Assembly (NCBI GenBank): GCA_964398035.1 | Contig: CAYNLI010000007.1 | Location: forward strand, 1 to 44,345 | Source of the DNA: Saonia sp964398035 | GTDB taxonomy: Bacteria; Bacteroidota; Bacteroidia; Flavobacteriales; Flavobacteriaceae | DNA: 44,345 nucleotides | Direction: 5' to 3' | Shown: positions 9,585 through 18,555 of the stretch, in pieces | Position numbering within the stretch: the first letter of the stretch is position 1 | Layout of the letters: each line of letters starts with the position of its first letter | Notes under the pieces: generated by a model | Databases searched by the model: none | Seen by the model: only the letters and a program-made list of their open reading frames with translations | Told to the model about the DNA's origin: nothing | Program-made: the position numbers and the translations under genes

Positions 9585-10166
9585 TTACAAATTTTTAAGC
9601 GCAAGTTTTATGATATCCTCAACGCTTAGTGCAGAGTTCTGGCTTAAAACCTTGTCCACGGCCTTTTCAGCCTGTTTTCTTACAAAACCAAGAACCTCTA
9701 AAGCAGATAACGCTTCATCTTTATTTGTATTGTTTGGAGAAGAGGAAACTTCATCAATATCGTAGATTTTTAAAATCTTATCTTTTAGGTCTAATATTAC
9801 ACGCTGTGCTGTCTTGGCCCCAATGCCTTTTATTCCCTGTATTGTAGGCGCATCACCAATTGCAATAGCATTCCTGATTTGGGCAGGGGACAAAGAGGAC
9901 AACATGGTTCTGGCAATGCTAGAACCTATACCAGAAACAGACAATAATAATCTAAATATTTCTCTTTCAGATTTTTCAGAAAAACCAAATAAAGTATGGG
10001 CATCTTCCTTTATTTGTAAATGAGTAAATAGTTGAATGTTTTCATCATCACCTATCTTGGAAAATGTGTGCAAAGAAATATTGACAAAATAGCCAACACC
10101 CGAACATTCCACAACAACATATGTAGGGGTTTTCTCTACAAGCTTACCTTTTAAATGAGTGATCAT
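9585..10166 (-). CDS. ruvA: Holliday junction DNA helicase subunit RuvA
   Basis: A 193-residue protein of normal RuvA length. Residues 1-63 form the OB-fold domain (MITHLKGKLVEKTPTYVVVE), two helix-hairpin-helix motifs follow in the middle (LLSVSGIGSSIARTML and IQGIKGIGAKTAQRVI), and the C-terminal RuvB-binding domain covers about 148-193 (LSALEVLGFVRKQAEKAV). It binds four-way junctions as a tetramer and loads the RuvB motor. It sits 4 bases downstream of maeB and 5 bases upstream of sprA, so a DNA-repair gene is embedded between a metabolic gene and a secretion gene. The partner ruvB is about 3.4 kb upstream on the same strand. Confidence 0.97.
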   Translation of the reverse strand: MITHLKGKLVEKTPTYVVVECSGVGYFVNISLHTFSKIGDDENIQLFTHLQIKEDAHTLFGFSEKSEREIFRLLLSVSGIGSSIARTMLSSLSPAQIRNAIAIGDAPTIQGIKGIGAKTAQRVILDLKDKILKIYDIDEVSSSPNNTNKDEALSALEVLGFVRKQAEKAVDKVLSQNSALSVEDIIKLALKNL

Positions 10167-10170
10167 GAGA

Positions 10171-12483
10171 TTATTGAATTATGGGTTTTAAGCTTGCAAC
10201 TTTAAACTTTTTTCTTTTTTCCCTTTCTTGGGCATCTATGACCGCAACAGCAGTCATATTCACCATTTCATCCACGCTTGCACCCAATTGAAGAATATGC
10301 ACAGATTTTCTTAATCCAACCATAATAGGGCCTATGGAGTCTGCTTTATTTAATTCCTTCAATAATTTATACGTAATATTTGCCGATTCCAGATTAGGGA
10401 AAATCAAGGTATTGACCTGTTTCCCACTTAATTTTGAAAAAGGAAACTGACTCTCTCTCAATTCTTTGTTCAAAGCAAAATCTATTTGTATTTCGCCATC
10501 TACTTTTAAACTAGGGTTTGATTGATGTAAAATTCTTACCGCCTCTCTTACCTTTGTTGAATTTGGATGTGTTGACGAACCAAAATTAGCATAGGACAAT
10601 AAAGCCAAAACCGGGTCAAAACCAAAGGTTGTGGCTACATTTGCAGTCATTTGCGCAATTTCTGCAAGTTCAGACGCGGTAGGGTCTATGTTTATAGATG
10701 TATCTGCCAAAAACAAAGGTCCTCTAGAGGTAATCATAATATTTACGGTCGACACCTTTTTTACATTTGATGCCCGTCCTATAACTTCAAAAATAGGTTT
10801 TACTACTGTTGGATATGCTCTAGAGTATCCAGATATCATTCCGTCTGCATCACCTTCCAACACCATCATAGCGCCAAAATAATTACGCTCTCGCATTTTG
10901 CTTTTGGCATTATACAAAGTAGTACCGCTTCTTTTTCTGGATTCCCAATACTTTGTGGCATAATGAATTCTTCTTTCTTTAAATTCTGCTACGTTGGGGT
11001 CAACAATTGGAATATCAGCATCAAACTCCAACTCTTTCTTTAATTCAGAAATAATTTCTTTATTTCCCAATAATATAGGCTGGGCTATTCCTTCTTCGTG
11101 TACAATCTGTGCCGCCTTTAATACATCCAGATGATCGGCTTCAGCAAAAACAATTTTTTTAGGGTTTACCTTAGCTCTATTCATTAATAAACGGACCATC
11201 TTATTATCGTTCCCTGAACGTTGCAACAACTCTTCTCTATACTTATCCCAATTTTTAATGGGTTGTTTGGCTACACCACTATCCATTGCTGCTTTTGCAA
11301 TTGCAGGTGGAATCTCAGAAATAAGTCTAGGATCAAACGGTTTGGGTATAATATAATCCTTCCCAAAAGTAAGTCTGGTTTCCCCATAAGCAACATTAAC
11401 CTGCTCTGGCACTGGTTCTCTAGTGAGTTCTGCCAAGGCCTTAACAGCCGCCATTTTCATTTCTTCATTGATTGCCGTTGCCCTTACATCCAAAGCTCCT
11501 CTAAATATAAAAGGAAATCCAAGAACATTATTCACTTGGTTAGGATGATCAGAACGGCCAGTGGCCATAATAATATCTTTTCTGGTCTTAACAGCCAAAT
11601 CATATTTGATCTCTGGATCAGGATTGGCCATAGCAAAGACAATTGGGTCTTTCGCCATGGAAATCAACATTTTTGGGGTAACTACATCTGCTACAGAAAG
11701 TCCAACAAAAACATCTGCATTTACCATTGCTTCATCCAATGTGTTAATCTTTCTGTCTGATGCAAACTCTGCTTTTTCTACAGTAAGGTTTTCTCTGTCT
11801 TTTCTAATGACCCCTTTGCTATCCAACATTACAATATTATCCCCACTAGCTCCAAATGCTTTGTACAATCTTGTACAGGATATTGCAGCTGCACCAGCAC
11901 CACTGATTACAATCTTAACCTTGTTCATTTTTTTACCAGCAATCTCTACAGCATTTAAAAGTGCTGCTGCAGATATTATTGCAGTACCGTGCTGGTCATC
12001 ATGCATCACAGGAATATCCAGTTCTTCCTTTAATCGGCGTTCTATTTCAAAAGCTTCTGGGGCCTTTATATCTTCTAGGTTAATGCCTCCAAAAGTTGGC
12101 GCTATAGTTTTTACAGTTTCAACAAACTTATCAACGTCCTTGGTGTCCAGCTCAATATCTATTCCGTCTATATCTGCAAAAATTTTAAACAACAGCCCTT
12201 TACCTTCCATTACAGGTTTTGAAGCTTCGGGACCAATATCTCCCAAACCCAATACTGCCGTACCATTAGAAATTATGGCAACAAGATTTCCCTTGGCTGT
12301 ATATTTATAGACATCGTCCTTATTTTTTGCTATTTCCAAACAAGGTTCCGCTACACCTGGAGAGTAGGCCAAAGCCAAATCACGTTGCGTAGCATAAGGT
12401 TTTGTAGGCACAATCTCTATTTTTCCTGGCTTTGGCTTAGCGTGATATATAAGTGCTTCGTGTCTTTTTTTCTGCTTACTCAT
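10171..12483 (-). CDS. maeB: NADP-dependent malic enzyme with C-terminal phosphotransacetylase-like domain
   Basis: This 770-residue protein decarboxylates malate to pyruvate with reduction of NADP. The N-terminal malic domain (about 15-160) carries TQRDLALAYSPGVAEPC and HDDQHGT (161-167). The Rossmann domain has GAGAAA (195-200). From about 430 a phosphate acetyl/butyryltransferase-like domain follows (KKIVFAEADHLDVLKAA, ANFGSSTHPN), which in MaeB enzymes is regulatory (acetyl-CoA binding) rather than catalytic. The frame stays open upstream to 12531, but the promoter at 12503-12531 lies over that extension, and family members begin near MSKQKKRHEALIYH, so the ATG at 12483 is chosen. It is the first gene of maeB-ruvA-sprA. 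Confidence 0.95.
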   Translation of the reverse strand: MSKQKKRHEALIYHAKPKPGKIEIVPTKPYATQRDLALAYSPGVAEPCLEIAKNKDDVYKYTAKGNLVAIISNGTAVLGLGDIGPEASKPVMEGKGLLFKIFADIDGIDIELDTKDVDKFVETVKTIAPTFGGINLEDIKAPEAFEIERRLKEELDIPVMHDDQHGTAIISAAALLNAVEIAGKKMNKVKIVISGAGAAAISCTRLYKAFGASGDNIVMLDSKGVIRKDRENLTVEKAEFASDRKINTLDEAMVNADVFVGLSVADVVTPKMLISMAKDPIVFAMANPDPEIKYDLAVKTRKDIIMATGRSDHPNQVNNVLGFPFIFRGALDVRATAINEEMKMAAVKALAELTREPVPEQVNVAYGETRLTFGKDYIIPKPFDPRLISEIPPAIAKAAMDSGVAKQPIKNWDKYREELLQRSGNDNKMVRLLMNRAKVNPKKIVFAEADHLDVLKAAQIVHEEGIAQPILLGNKEIISELKKELEFDADIPIVDPNVAEFKERRIHYATKYWESRKRSGTTLYNAKSKMRERNYFGAMMVLEGDADGMISGYSRAYPTVVKPIFEVIGRASNVKKVSTVNIMITSRGPLFLADTSINIDPTASELAEIAQMTANVATTFGFDPVLALLSYANFGSSTHPNSTKVREAVRILHQSNPSLKVDGEIQIDFALNKELRESQFPFSKLSGKQVNTLIFPNLESANITYKLLKELNKADSIGPIMVGLRKSVHILQLGASVDEMVNMTAVAVIDAQEREKRKKFKVASLKPIIQ

Positions 12484-12502
12484 ATAGTGTAGTTTATTTA
12501 AA

Positions 12503-12531
12503 CAAAAATAAGAGTATTCTCGGTTTGACAA
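12503..12531 (-). promoter_or_regulatory. Promoter of maeB-ruvA-sprA
   Basis: On the minus strand TTG at 12531-12529, an 18-base spacer and TATTTTTG at 12510-12503 fit the flavobacterial promoter consensus exactly. Transcription would start near 12497, about 14 bases before the maeB ATG. This fixes the maeB start and makes it the likely main promoter for sprA. Confidence 0.6.
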
Positions 12532-12549
12532 TACCCTTAAATGAATATT

Positions 12550-13470
12550 CTATTTTAAAAAATTGATATTACGCTTTAAACCAGAAAATTTAGTGCGTTT
12601 TACAGCCGATTTCTGGAATACTTTTTTAAAGACATCTTCGGTTATTTCCTCCCAATCCATTTTTGTCATTGACAACAATTCTGGGTTTGGATTAAACAAA
12701 GGTTCATTGTGAGGTTTTGAAAACCGATTCCACGGACATACATCTTGGCACACATCACAACCAAACATCCAATCATCAAACTTACCTTTAAACTCATTTG
12801 GAATTTCATTTTTAAGCTCAATGGTAAAATAGGATATGCATTTACCGCCATCAACTACATAAGGTTCAACAATGGCTTCTGTAGGACAGGCATCTATACA
12901 AGCAGTGCATGTTCCACAATGGTCTGTTACGGGATTGTCATATTCCAGTTCTAAATCTACAATCAATTCGGCTATAAAATAAAAAGAACCTACTTGTTGC
13001 GTAAGCAGGTTGCTATGTTTCCCTACCCAACCCAGACCACTTTTAGCTGCCCAAGCTTTGTCCAACACAGGAGCCGAGTCTACAAAAGCACGCCCATTTA
13101 CTTCTCCTATTTCTTCTGAGACAAATTCTTGAAGCAGTTTTAATTTAGTTTTTATAATATGATGGTAATCTTGGCCATACGCATATTTAGATACTTTAAA
13201 GGTATTTTTAATTTGCTTCTCTTCTGGATAATAATTCAATAATAAGGAAATGACAGATTTTGAACCTTCTACCAATTTGGTTGGATCTAAACGCTTGTCA
13301 AAATGGTTTTCCATGTATTGCATTTCACCATTCATATTCTTATTAAGCCATTTTTCCAACCTTGGAGCTTCTTCCTCTAAAAACTCAGCTTTGGAAATAC
13401 CACAAGACAAAAAACCGAGGCGCTTAGCTTCGGTTTTAATAGATTGCGTATTTTTTTCTGCGCTATTCAT
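12550..13470 (-). CDS. queG: Epoxyqueuosine reductase QueG
   Basis: A 306-residue cobalamin- and iron-sulfur-dependent enzyme that performs the last step of queuosine synthesis in tRNA. Two [4Fe-4S] motifs are visible: CGTCTACIDACP (Cys185, 188, 191, 195) and GCDVCQDVCPW (Cys238, 241, 245). The active-site segment FVDSAPVLDKAWA contains the conserved Asp131. No C-terminal HEAT extension is present, so this is the short QueG form. An in-frame ATG exists five codons upstream (13485), but homologues start close to the chosen one. It follows ruvB by about 46 bases and is probably co-transcribed with it. Confidence 0.95.
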   Translation of the reverse strand: MNSAEKNTQSIKTEAKRLGFLSCGISKAEFLEEEAPRLEKWLNKNMNGEMQYMENHFDKRLDPTKLVEGSKSVISLLLNYYPEEKQIKNTFKVSKYAYGQDYHHIIKTKLKLLQEFVSEEIGEVNGRAFVDSAPVLDKAWAAKSGLGWVGKHSNLLTQQVGSFYFIAELIVDLELEYDNPVTDHCGTCTACIDACPTEAIVEPYVVDGGKCISYFTIELKNEIPNEFKGKFDDWMFGCDVCQDVCPWNRFSKPHNEPLFNPNPELLSMTKMDWEEITEDVFKKVFQKSAVKRTKFSGLKRNINFLK

Positions 13471-13516
13471 TTTTAGAATTAACATTAATAAAATTCTCTA
13501 TAAAGAATAATTTTTT

Positions 13517-14539
13517 TCAAAACAACCCCCCTTGTGTAGCTCCTTTTACTTTTCCCAAATGCTTATAAGCAAGATCTGTTACTTCTCTTCCCCTAGGCGT
13601 TCGCATTATGAAACCTTGTTGAATTAAAAAAGGCTCATATACCTCTTCTATGGTTTCCGGGCTTTCAGATACTGCGGTTGCTATTGTAGTGATACCAACA
13701 GGGCCTCCTTTAAATTTATCAATAATAGTGGCCAGGATTTTATTGTCCATTTCATCCAGACCATGCGCATCTACATTCAATGCCTTTAAACTGTACTTGG
13801 ATATTTCCATATCTATACTTCCATTTCCCTTTATTTGGGCAAAATCCCTTACCCTTCTTAAAAGCGCATTGCATATTCTAGGTGTGCCCCTACTTCTACC
13901 AGCAATTTCAATAGCTGCTTCATTGGTAATCGTGACTTTTAAAATATCAGCACTTCTTTGTACAATAGTGGACAACAATTCCGTGGAATAATATTGCAAC
14001 CTACTTTGTATACCAAATCTTGCCCGCATGGGTGATGTTAACAGACCAGAACGTGTTGTGGCTCCAATAAGCGTAAACGGATTAAGATTTATTTGTACAG
14101 AGCGCGCATTGGGGCCAGACTCAATCATAATATCAATCCTATAATCTTCCATAGCAGAATACAGGTATTCCTCTACAATAGGGCTTAGACGATGTATCTC
14201 ATCAATAAACAAAACGTCTCGCTCATCAAGATTGGTCAATAGGCCCGCTAAATCTCCTGGTTTATCCAATACTGGCCCTGAAGTTATTTTTATGCCAGCA
14301 CCCAATTCATTGGCTAAAATATGTGCCAAAGTGGTCTTTCCCAATCCTGGAGGACCATGGAACAATGTATGGTCCAAAGCTTCATTTCTAAGGTTGGCTG
14401 CTTGTACAAAAACCTTTAAATTTTCAAGAACTTGTTCTTGACCCGTAAAATCATCAAAAGATATGGGGCGTAATGCCTTTTCTATATCCAATTCTTCTTG
14501 GGAAAAACTATCTGCTGATGGGTCTAAATTTTCATTCAT
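13517..14539 (-). CDS. ruvB: Holliday junction branch migration ATPase RuvB
   Basis: A 340-residue AAA+ motor of normal length. The Walker A motif GPPGLGKT is at 62-69 and Walker B with the DEIH box (DEIHRL) at 113-118. Sensor 1 lies in LIGATTRSGLLTSPMRARFG, and the C-terminal winged helix ends in EPFLIQQGFIMRTPRGREVT. With RuvA it drives branch migration of recombination intermediates. It heads a ruvB-queG transcript; a -7 element lies only a few bases upstream of the ATG, so the mRNA may be nearly leaderless. Confidence 0.98.
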   Translation of the reverse strand: MNENLDPSADSFSQEELDIEKALRPISFDDFTGQEQVLENLKVFVQAANLRNEALDHTLFHGPPGLGKTTLAHILANELGAGIKITSGPVLDKPGDLAGLLTNLDERDVLFIDEIHRLSPIVEEYLYSAMEDYRIDIMIESGPNARSVQINLNPFTLIGATTRSGLLTSPMRARFGIQSRLQYYSTELLSTIVQRSADILKVTITNEAAIEIAGRSRGTPRICNALLRRVRDFAQIKGNGSIDMEISKYSLKALNVDAHGLDEMDNKILATIIDKFKGGPVGITTIATAVSESPETIEEVYEPFLIQQGFIMRTPRGREVTDLAYKHLGKVKGATQGGLF

Positions 14540-14546
14540 ACACTAA

Positions 14547-14554
14547 CAAAGATA
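14547..14554 (-). promoter_or_regulatory. Candidate -7 element of ruvB
   Basis: TATCTTTG on the minus strand fits TAnnTTTG exactly, ending 7 bases before the ruvB ATG, which implies a leaderless or very short-leader mRNA. No TTG is found at the expected -33 distance, so the support is partial. Confidence 0.35.
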
Positions 14555-14580
14555 GTGGAAAATGGGAATAGTTTTTACCT

Positions 14581-14598
14581 ATTATGAATACTCATAAT
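14581..14598. repeat. Short inverted repeat in the ruvB upstream region
   Basis: ATTATGA, a four-base loop and TCATAAT form a perfect 7-bp inverted repeat about 27 bases upstream of the ruvB -7 element. It could be an operator over the -33 region. It could also be a weak terminator for the DUF2807 gene, but no T run follows on the minus strand. The role is not determined. Confidence 0.35.
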
Positions 14599-14640
14599 TT
14601 TGGATTCCTATCTTCATTGTCTTACAGCATCTATTACTAA

Positions 14641-15468
14641 TTAATCCTCTTCCTTACGCAATATTGATGTATTCAAAAATTTGGTGATTGTAATTTTAGG
14701 ATTGCCTAATAAATAGGTTTTTGAATTACCACAAGATGCCAATTCAAAATCTTTAAAAGCATATATTCTAGCTGTTGAAGAACCTTCTAGGCTTAAGAGC
14801 GCGCTAGCAGCTTCAAATTTAGCCCCTTTAAAACTGGTGTTCTCTACTAGTCTAACGCTTAAACTATCTGTAGTGCCTTCAATTTTAACAGTTGCATTTT
14901 TAAACATTTCAATGCTAGCCGTTTCACCTACAGAATATATAATCGCATTAATTTTATCTTTTAAGGATACAGAAAGGGAATCGCTATCTAAATTGAGGTT
15001 TCCTGAACTGTTTCCTTCCATATTAATGTTTAACAAAGCAGCACTTACATTCAAATCAATTTTAGATGACCCATAAGTATTTACATAAAACTTATCTGAT
15101 GAAATCATACTCTCTACATTCACTTTACCAGCTCTAAGTGTAATGGCTTCTAATTCCTTATAATTTACTGTAATCTCTAATTTTTTCTTTGCCGTAATTT
15201 TATAAAACGAACTTATGACCAAAGTACTGTCCAAAACTTCAAACTTTAAAACACCCAAAAGGTTATCATCAGCAATAATATTATAACTTTCTTCTGACGA
15301 TTTTTGTAGTGTTATATCTAAGTCATCATTTAATTGAATGGCCTTAAATGCAGGTAAGTATTCTCTAACCTCTACAACATTTTTGTTTCCTTTTATCTTT
15401 GGCTTTTTCTGGGCATATATATAGCAACTTGACAGTGTCAGTAGTAACAAAAGAGTTCTTTTTTTCAT
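14641..15468 (-). CDS. Secreted DUF2807 (GIN domain) protein
   Basis: A 275-residue protein with a signal peptide (MKKRTLLLLLTLSSCYIYAQ; the Cys15 context is not a convincing lipobox). The body begins with EVREYLPAFKAIQLNDDLDITLQKS, the typical opening of DUF2807, and continues as short repeating beta strands rich in Ser, Asn, Val and Leu. This is consistent with the right-handed beta-helix known for GIN-domain proteins. These proteins are common in Bacteroidota and have no established biochemical role; some are called putative auto-transporter adhesins. It ends in a charged tail (RKEED) without a T9SS C-terminal sorting domain. No clear promoter of the standard type was found upstream. Confidence 0.85.
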   Translation of the reverse strand: MKKRTLLLLLTLSSCYIYAQKKPKIKGNKNVVEVREYLPAFKAIQLNDDLDITLQKSSEESYNIIADDNLLGVLKFEVLDSTLVISSFYKITAKKKLEITVNYKELEAITLRAGKVNVESMISSDKFYVNTYGSSKIDLNVSAALLNINMEGNSSGNLNLDSDSLSVSLKDKINAIIYSVGETASIEMFKNATVKIEGTTDSLSVRLVENTSFKGAKFEAASALLSLEGSSTARIYAFKDFELASCGNSKTYLLGNPKITITKFLNTSILRKEED

Positions 15469-15560
15469 TTTTAATAGATTTAATTAATGGTCTTAGCGTG
15501 TTTATACTTCTAAATATATTACAAAAAAGTGACACTATCCATTTTATCCTAAGGGGCAAT

Positions 15561-15592
15561 AAAAAAGCCCATCTAAAAAATAGATGGGCTTT
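15561..15592 (-). terminator. Intrinsic terminator of the act-cox operon
   Basis: A perfect 12-bp stem (AAAGCCCATCTA at 15564-15575 with TAGATGGGCTTT at 15581-15592), a 5-base loop and a T run on the minus strand lie 22 bases after the coxA stop. It ends the respiratory transcript before the DUF2807 gene. Confidence 0.9.
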
Positions 15593-15613
15593 AACTTTAT
15601 AGTTTTTTTTAAG

Positions 15614-17422
15614 CTAATGTTGTAACTCTTCTTCGTTATCTTGTAAAGGAACATTCTGCGGAACAAAATCTTGCCCTGGTATAATATATTCCCCATTATC
15701 ATAAGTCTTACTATAATCATAAGCCCATCTGTGCACATGTGGTATTTCACCAGGCCAGTTACCATGAATGTGTTCTTGTGGAGCCGTCCACTCCAACGTG
15801 TTGGATTTCCATGGGTTTTGAGCTCCTTTTTTACCGTAGAAAATGCTACTGATAAAATTGTACAAGAAAACTAATTGTGCGGCACCTGCTATTAATGCAA
15901 AAATGGTGATTAGTATGTTCACATCTGTTAATTCATCAAATAAAGGAAATGCCGTGTTTTCATAATAACGTCTTGGCACACCCGCCATGCCTACAAAATG
16001 CATGGGGAAAAATACTCCATACGCACATACTGCGGTAATCCAGAAATGGATATATCCTAAATTTTTATTCATCATTCTACCTTCGAACATTTTTGGGAAC
16101 CAATGATAAATCCCAGCGAGCAAACCATACAATGCTGATATTCCCATCACCAAGTGGAAGTGGGCAATTACAAAATAAGTATCGTGCACATTAATATCCA
16201 ACGTACTGTCTCCTAAAATTATTCCAGTTAATCCACCAGAAATAAATGTTGATACAAAACCAATAGAAAATAACATTGCAGGATTTAACTGTAGATTTCC
16301 TTTCCACAACGTGGTAATCCAGTTAAAGGCTTTAACAGCCGACGGAATTGCTATCAATAAAGTTGTAAATGTAAATACAGAACCTAAGAAAGGATTCATG
16401 CCCGAAACGAACATATGGTGACCCCAAACAATAGTTGATAAAAATGCTATTGCTATAATAGAAGCAATCATTGCTCTATATCCAAAAATTGGTTTACGTG
16501 CATTACACGCCATAATTTCTGACACAATACCCATTGCTGGTAAAATCACAATATATACCTCTGGGTGACCCAAAAACCAAAATAAGTGTTCAAACAATAC
16601 TGGTGAACCTCCTTGATAATGCAATACTTCTCCTTGGATAAAAATATCCGACAAGAAAAAAGATGTTCCAAAACTTCTATCCATAATCAACAACAAAGCT
16701 GCAGACAAAAGAACTGGAAAAGAAACCACCCCTATGATTGCCGTAACCAAAAACGTCCATATTGTTAGTGGTAATCTTGTCATGGACATTCCTTTAGTTC
16801 TTAAATTAAGAACGGTAACAATATAATTTAAGGAGCCCAATAAAGATGAAGCAATAAAAATTGCCATGGATACCAACCAAAGTGTCATTCCCATTCCAGA
16901 ACCTCCTTGTGCCATTGGCAATGCACTAAGTGGAGGATATATTGTCCAACCTGCAGATGCAGGACCTGCTTCAACAAATAAAGAACACAACATAATTACC
17001 GATGATAAAAAGAACAACCAATAGGATATCATGTTTAAAAACCCAGAAGCCATGTCTCTTGCCCCTATCTGTAATGGAATCAAAAGATTACTAAACGTAC
17101 CGCTTAAACCGGCAGTAAGCACAAAGAAAACCATAATTGTACCGTGTATGGTAACCAAAGACAAGTAAATATCAGCATCCATTATACCATCTGGAGCCCA
17201 TTTTTCACCAAGCAATGCCTCAAATATTGCAAAAGATTCCCCTGGCCAAGCCAGTTGCATCCTAAACATTAATGACATGGCAATACCTATAACCCCCATA
17301 AAAAGACCCGTAATGATATACTGCTTTGAAATCATCTTATGATCTTGACTAAATATGTATTTAGTTACAAAGGTTTGTTTATGATGATGTACGTGTTCGT
17401 CTTCGTGTTCTATTGCTGACAT
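15614..17422 (-). CDS. coxA: Cytochrome c oxidase subunit I, A-type
   Basis: The 602-residue catalytic subunit of a heme-copper oxidase in the inner membrane, with 12 or more hydrophobic helices. Heme and copper ligands are present: His93 (TIHGTIMVFF), His286 with Glu288 and the cross-linked Tyr290 in GHPEVY, His335/His336 in WGHHM, and His421/His423 in FVIAHFHLVM. The Glu in GHPEVY marks a D-channel of the A1 kind. The N-terminus is histidine- and acid-rich (EHEDEHVHHH) and the C-terminus has a soluble extension of about 60 residues. It lies 43 bases after coxB and is the last gene of the act-cox operon; no subunit III gene is adjacent. Confidence 0.97.
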   Translation of the reverse strand: MSAIEHEDEHVHHHKQTFVTKYIFSQDHKMISKQYIITGLFMGVIGIAMSLMFRMQLAWPGESFAIFEALLGEKWAPDGIMDADIYLSLVTIHGTIMVFFVLTAGLSGTFSNLLIPLQIGARDMASGFLNMISYWLFFLSSVIMLCSLFVEAGPASAGWTIYPPLSALPMAQGGSGMGMTLWLVSMAIFIASSLLGSLNYIVTVLNLRTKGMSMTRLPLTIWTFLVTAIIGVVSFPVLLSAALLLIMDRSFGTSFFLSDIFIQGEVLHYQGGSPVLFEHLFWFLGHPEVYIVILPAMGIVSEIMACNARKPIFGYRAMIASIIAIAFLSTIVWGHHMFVSGMNPFLGSVFTFTTLLIAIPSAVKAFNWITTLWKGNLQLNPAMLFSIGFVSTFISGGLTGIILGDSTLDINVHDTYFVIAHFHLVMGISALYGLLAGIYHWFPKMFEGRMMNKNLGYIHFWITAVCAYGVFFPMHFVGMAGVPRRYYENTAFPLFDELTDVNILITIFALIAGAAQLVFLYNFISSIFYGKKGAQNPWKSNTLEWTAPQEHIHGNWPGEIPHVHRWAYDYSKTYDNGEYIIPGQDFVPQNVPLQDNEEELQH

Positions 17423-17465
17423 AATCAGATATACGTTTGTTTTTTATATTATTTTTATAACTACC

Positions 17466-18524
17466 CTATTTTGCCGGTGACATTGTTTGCCCAAATGTCT
17501 GCTGACCTTTTATCCACTCATTATATTCATCTTCCGTTTCAACAATGATTTTCATTTGCATATTATAATGGGATTTTCCGCAAATTTTATTACAAAGAAC
17601 AAGAAAATCAAACTCCCATGGGTCAGAATTAGGTTCGCCATTTGCAGCTTTCTCTGCTCTAATCTTATTTGTTCTTTCTACCTTATCAACTATCTCTGGC
17701 TTTAGTCTCATATCCGCAGTAGTAATTATTGGTATAAAAGAAAATTCTGTTGTCATACCTGGCACACAGTTCATTTGTGCTCTAAAATGTGGCATGTAAG
17801 CTGAATGCAATACATCTTGTGAACGGAACTTAAAATTAACCTTTCTGCCAACTGGCAAATGAAGTTCTTTAACAATAACATCATCAGTGGCATTAGGATC
17901 AGACTCATCCAAACCTAAAACATTTGCACGATCAATATCTATCATTCTAACGTTTGCATTTCCCAACACATTATCATCCCCTCCATATCTAGCAGTCCAA
18001 TTAAACTGTTGTGCATACAGCTCAACAATCAATGGGTCATCATCATCATTTATGTCCGTTATGTTTGTCCATGTATATAGTCCCCATAAAATTAATCCAG
18101 ACAAAACTATTACGGGAATAATGGTCCATATAAGTTCTAGCCTGTCATTATCTGCATAAAACAATGCTTTTTTACCTTTTTTACCTCTATACTTATATCC
18201 AAAATAATGCAACAAACCTTGTGTCAACGTTTGCACAATAAATATGATGACAAAGGACCACAACATCAGGCTATCATATTCCACTCCATGTTCTGATGCT
18301 GATTCTGGCAACAAGAATTTACCATATTTATAAAAACTGAAAATGGTAATACCATAAATAAATATTAAAAAAGCAAACAAAAGATAACCATTGGTCTTGT
18401 TATCAGAATCGTTGGCTACTTCAGAATTTTCGGTATTAATTTGAGACAATTCAAATATTTTGGTCATTTGCCAAATTGCAATTGCCACTAATATTAAAAC
18501 CGCTAATGTTAATAATGTAGTCAT
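17466..18524 (-). CDS. coxB: Cytochrome c oxidase subunit II (CuA site)
   Basis: The 352-residue electron-entry subunit. The CuA ligands are visible: His240 (DVLHSAYMPHF), then Cys311, Cys315, His319 and Met322 in CNKICGKSHYNM. The two canonical membrane helices are at about 87-107 and 131-151 (RLELIWTIIPVIVLSGL). Two further hydrophobic helices precede them (2-20 and 47-65), so the N-terminus is longer than in proteobacterial CoxB. No C-terminal cytochrome c domain is fused, so electrons must come from a separate cytochrome, plausibly ActE or the N-terminal domain of ActA. It follows actF by 31 bases. Confidence 0.96.
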   Translation of the reverse strand: MTTLLTLAVLILVAIAIWQMTKIFELSQINTENSEVANDSDNKTNGYLLFAFLIFIYGITIFSFYKYGKFLLPESASEHGVEYDSLMLWSFVIIFIVQTLTQGLLHYFGYKYRGKKGKKALFYADNDRLELIWTIIPVIVLSGLILWGLYTWTNITDINDDDDPLIVELYAQQFNWTARYGGDDNVLGNANVRMIDIDRANVLGLDESDPNATDDVIVKELHLPVGRKVNFKFRSQDVLHSAYMPHFRAQMNCVPGMTTEFSFIPIITTADMRLKPEIVDKVERTNKIRAEKAANGEPNSDPWEFDFLVLCNKICGKSHYNMQMKIIVETEDEYNEWIKGQQTFGQTMSPAK

Positions 18525-18555
18525 CGTATGGTATGTAATTATACTTTAAACTTAA

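Noticed and set aside
11561..12310. 249-codon ORF on the plus strand opposite maeB
   Set aside because: It mirrors the codon pattern of maeB, is Ser/Ile-rich without any domain, and has no promoter; it is a frame shadow.
12484..12531. 16-residue N-terminal extension of the malic enzyme
   Set aside because: It overlaps the -33/-7 promoter elements and has no counterpart in MaeB proteins; the ATG at 12483 is normal.
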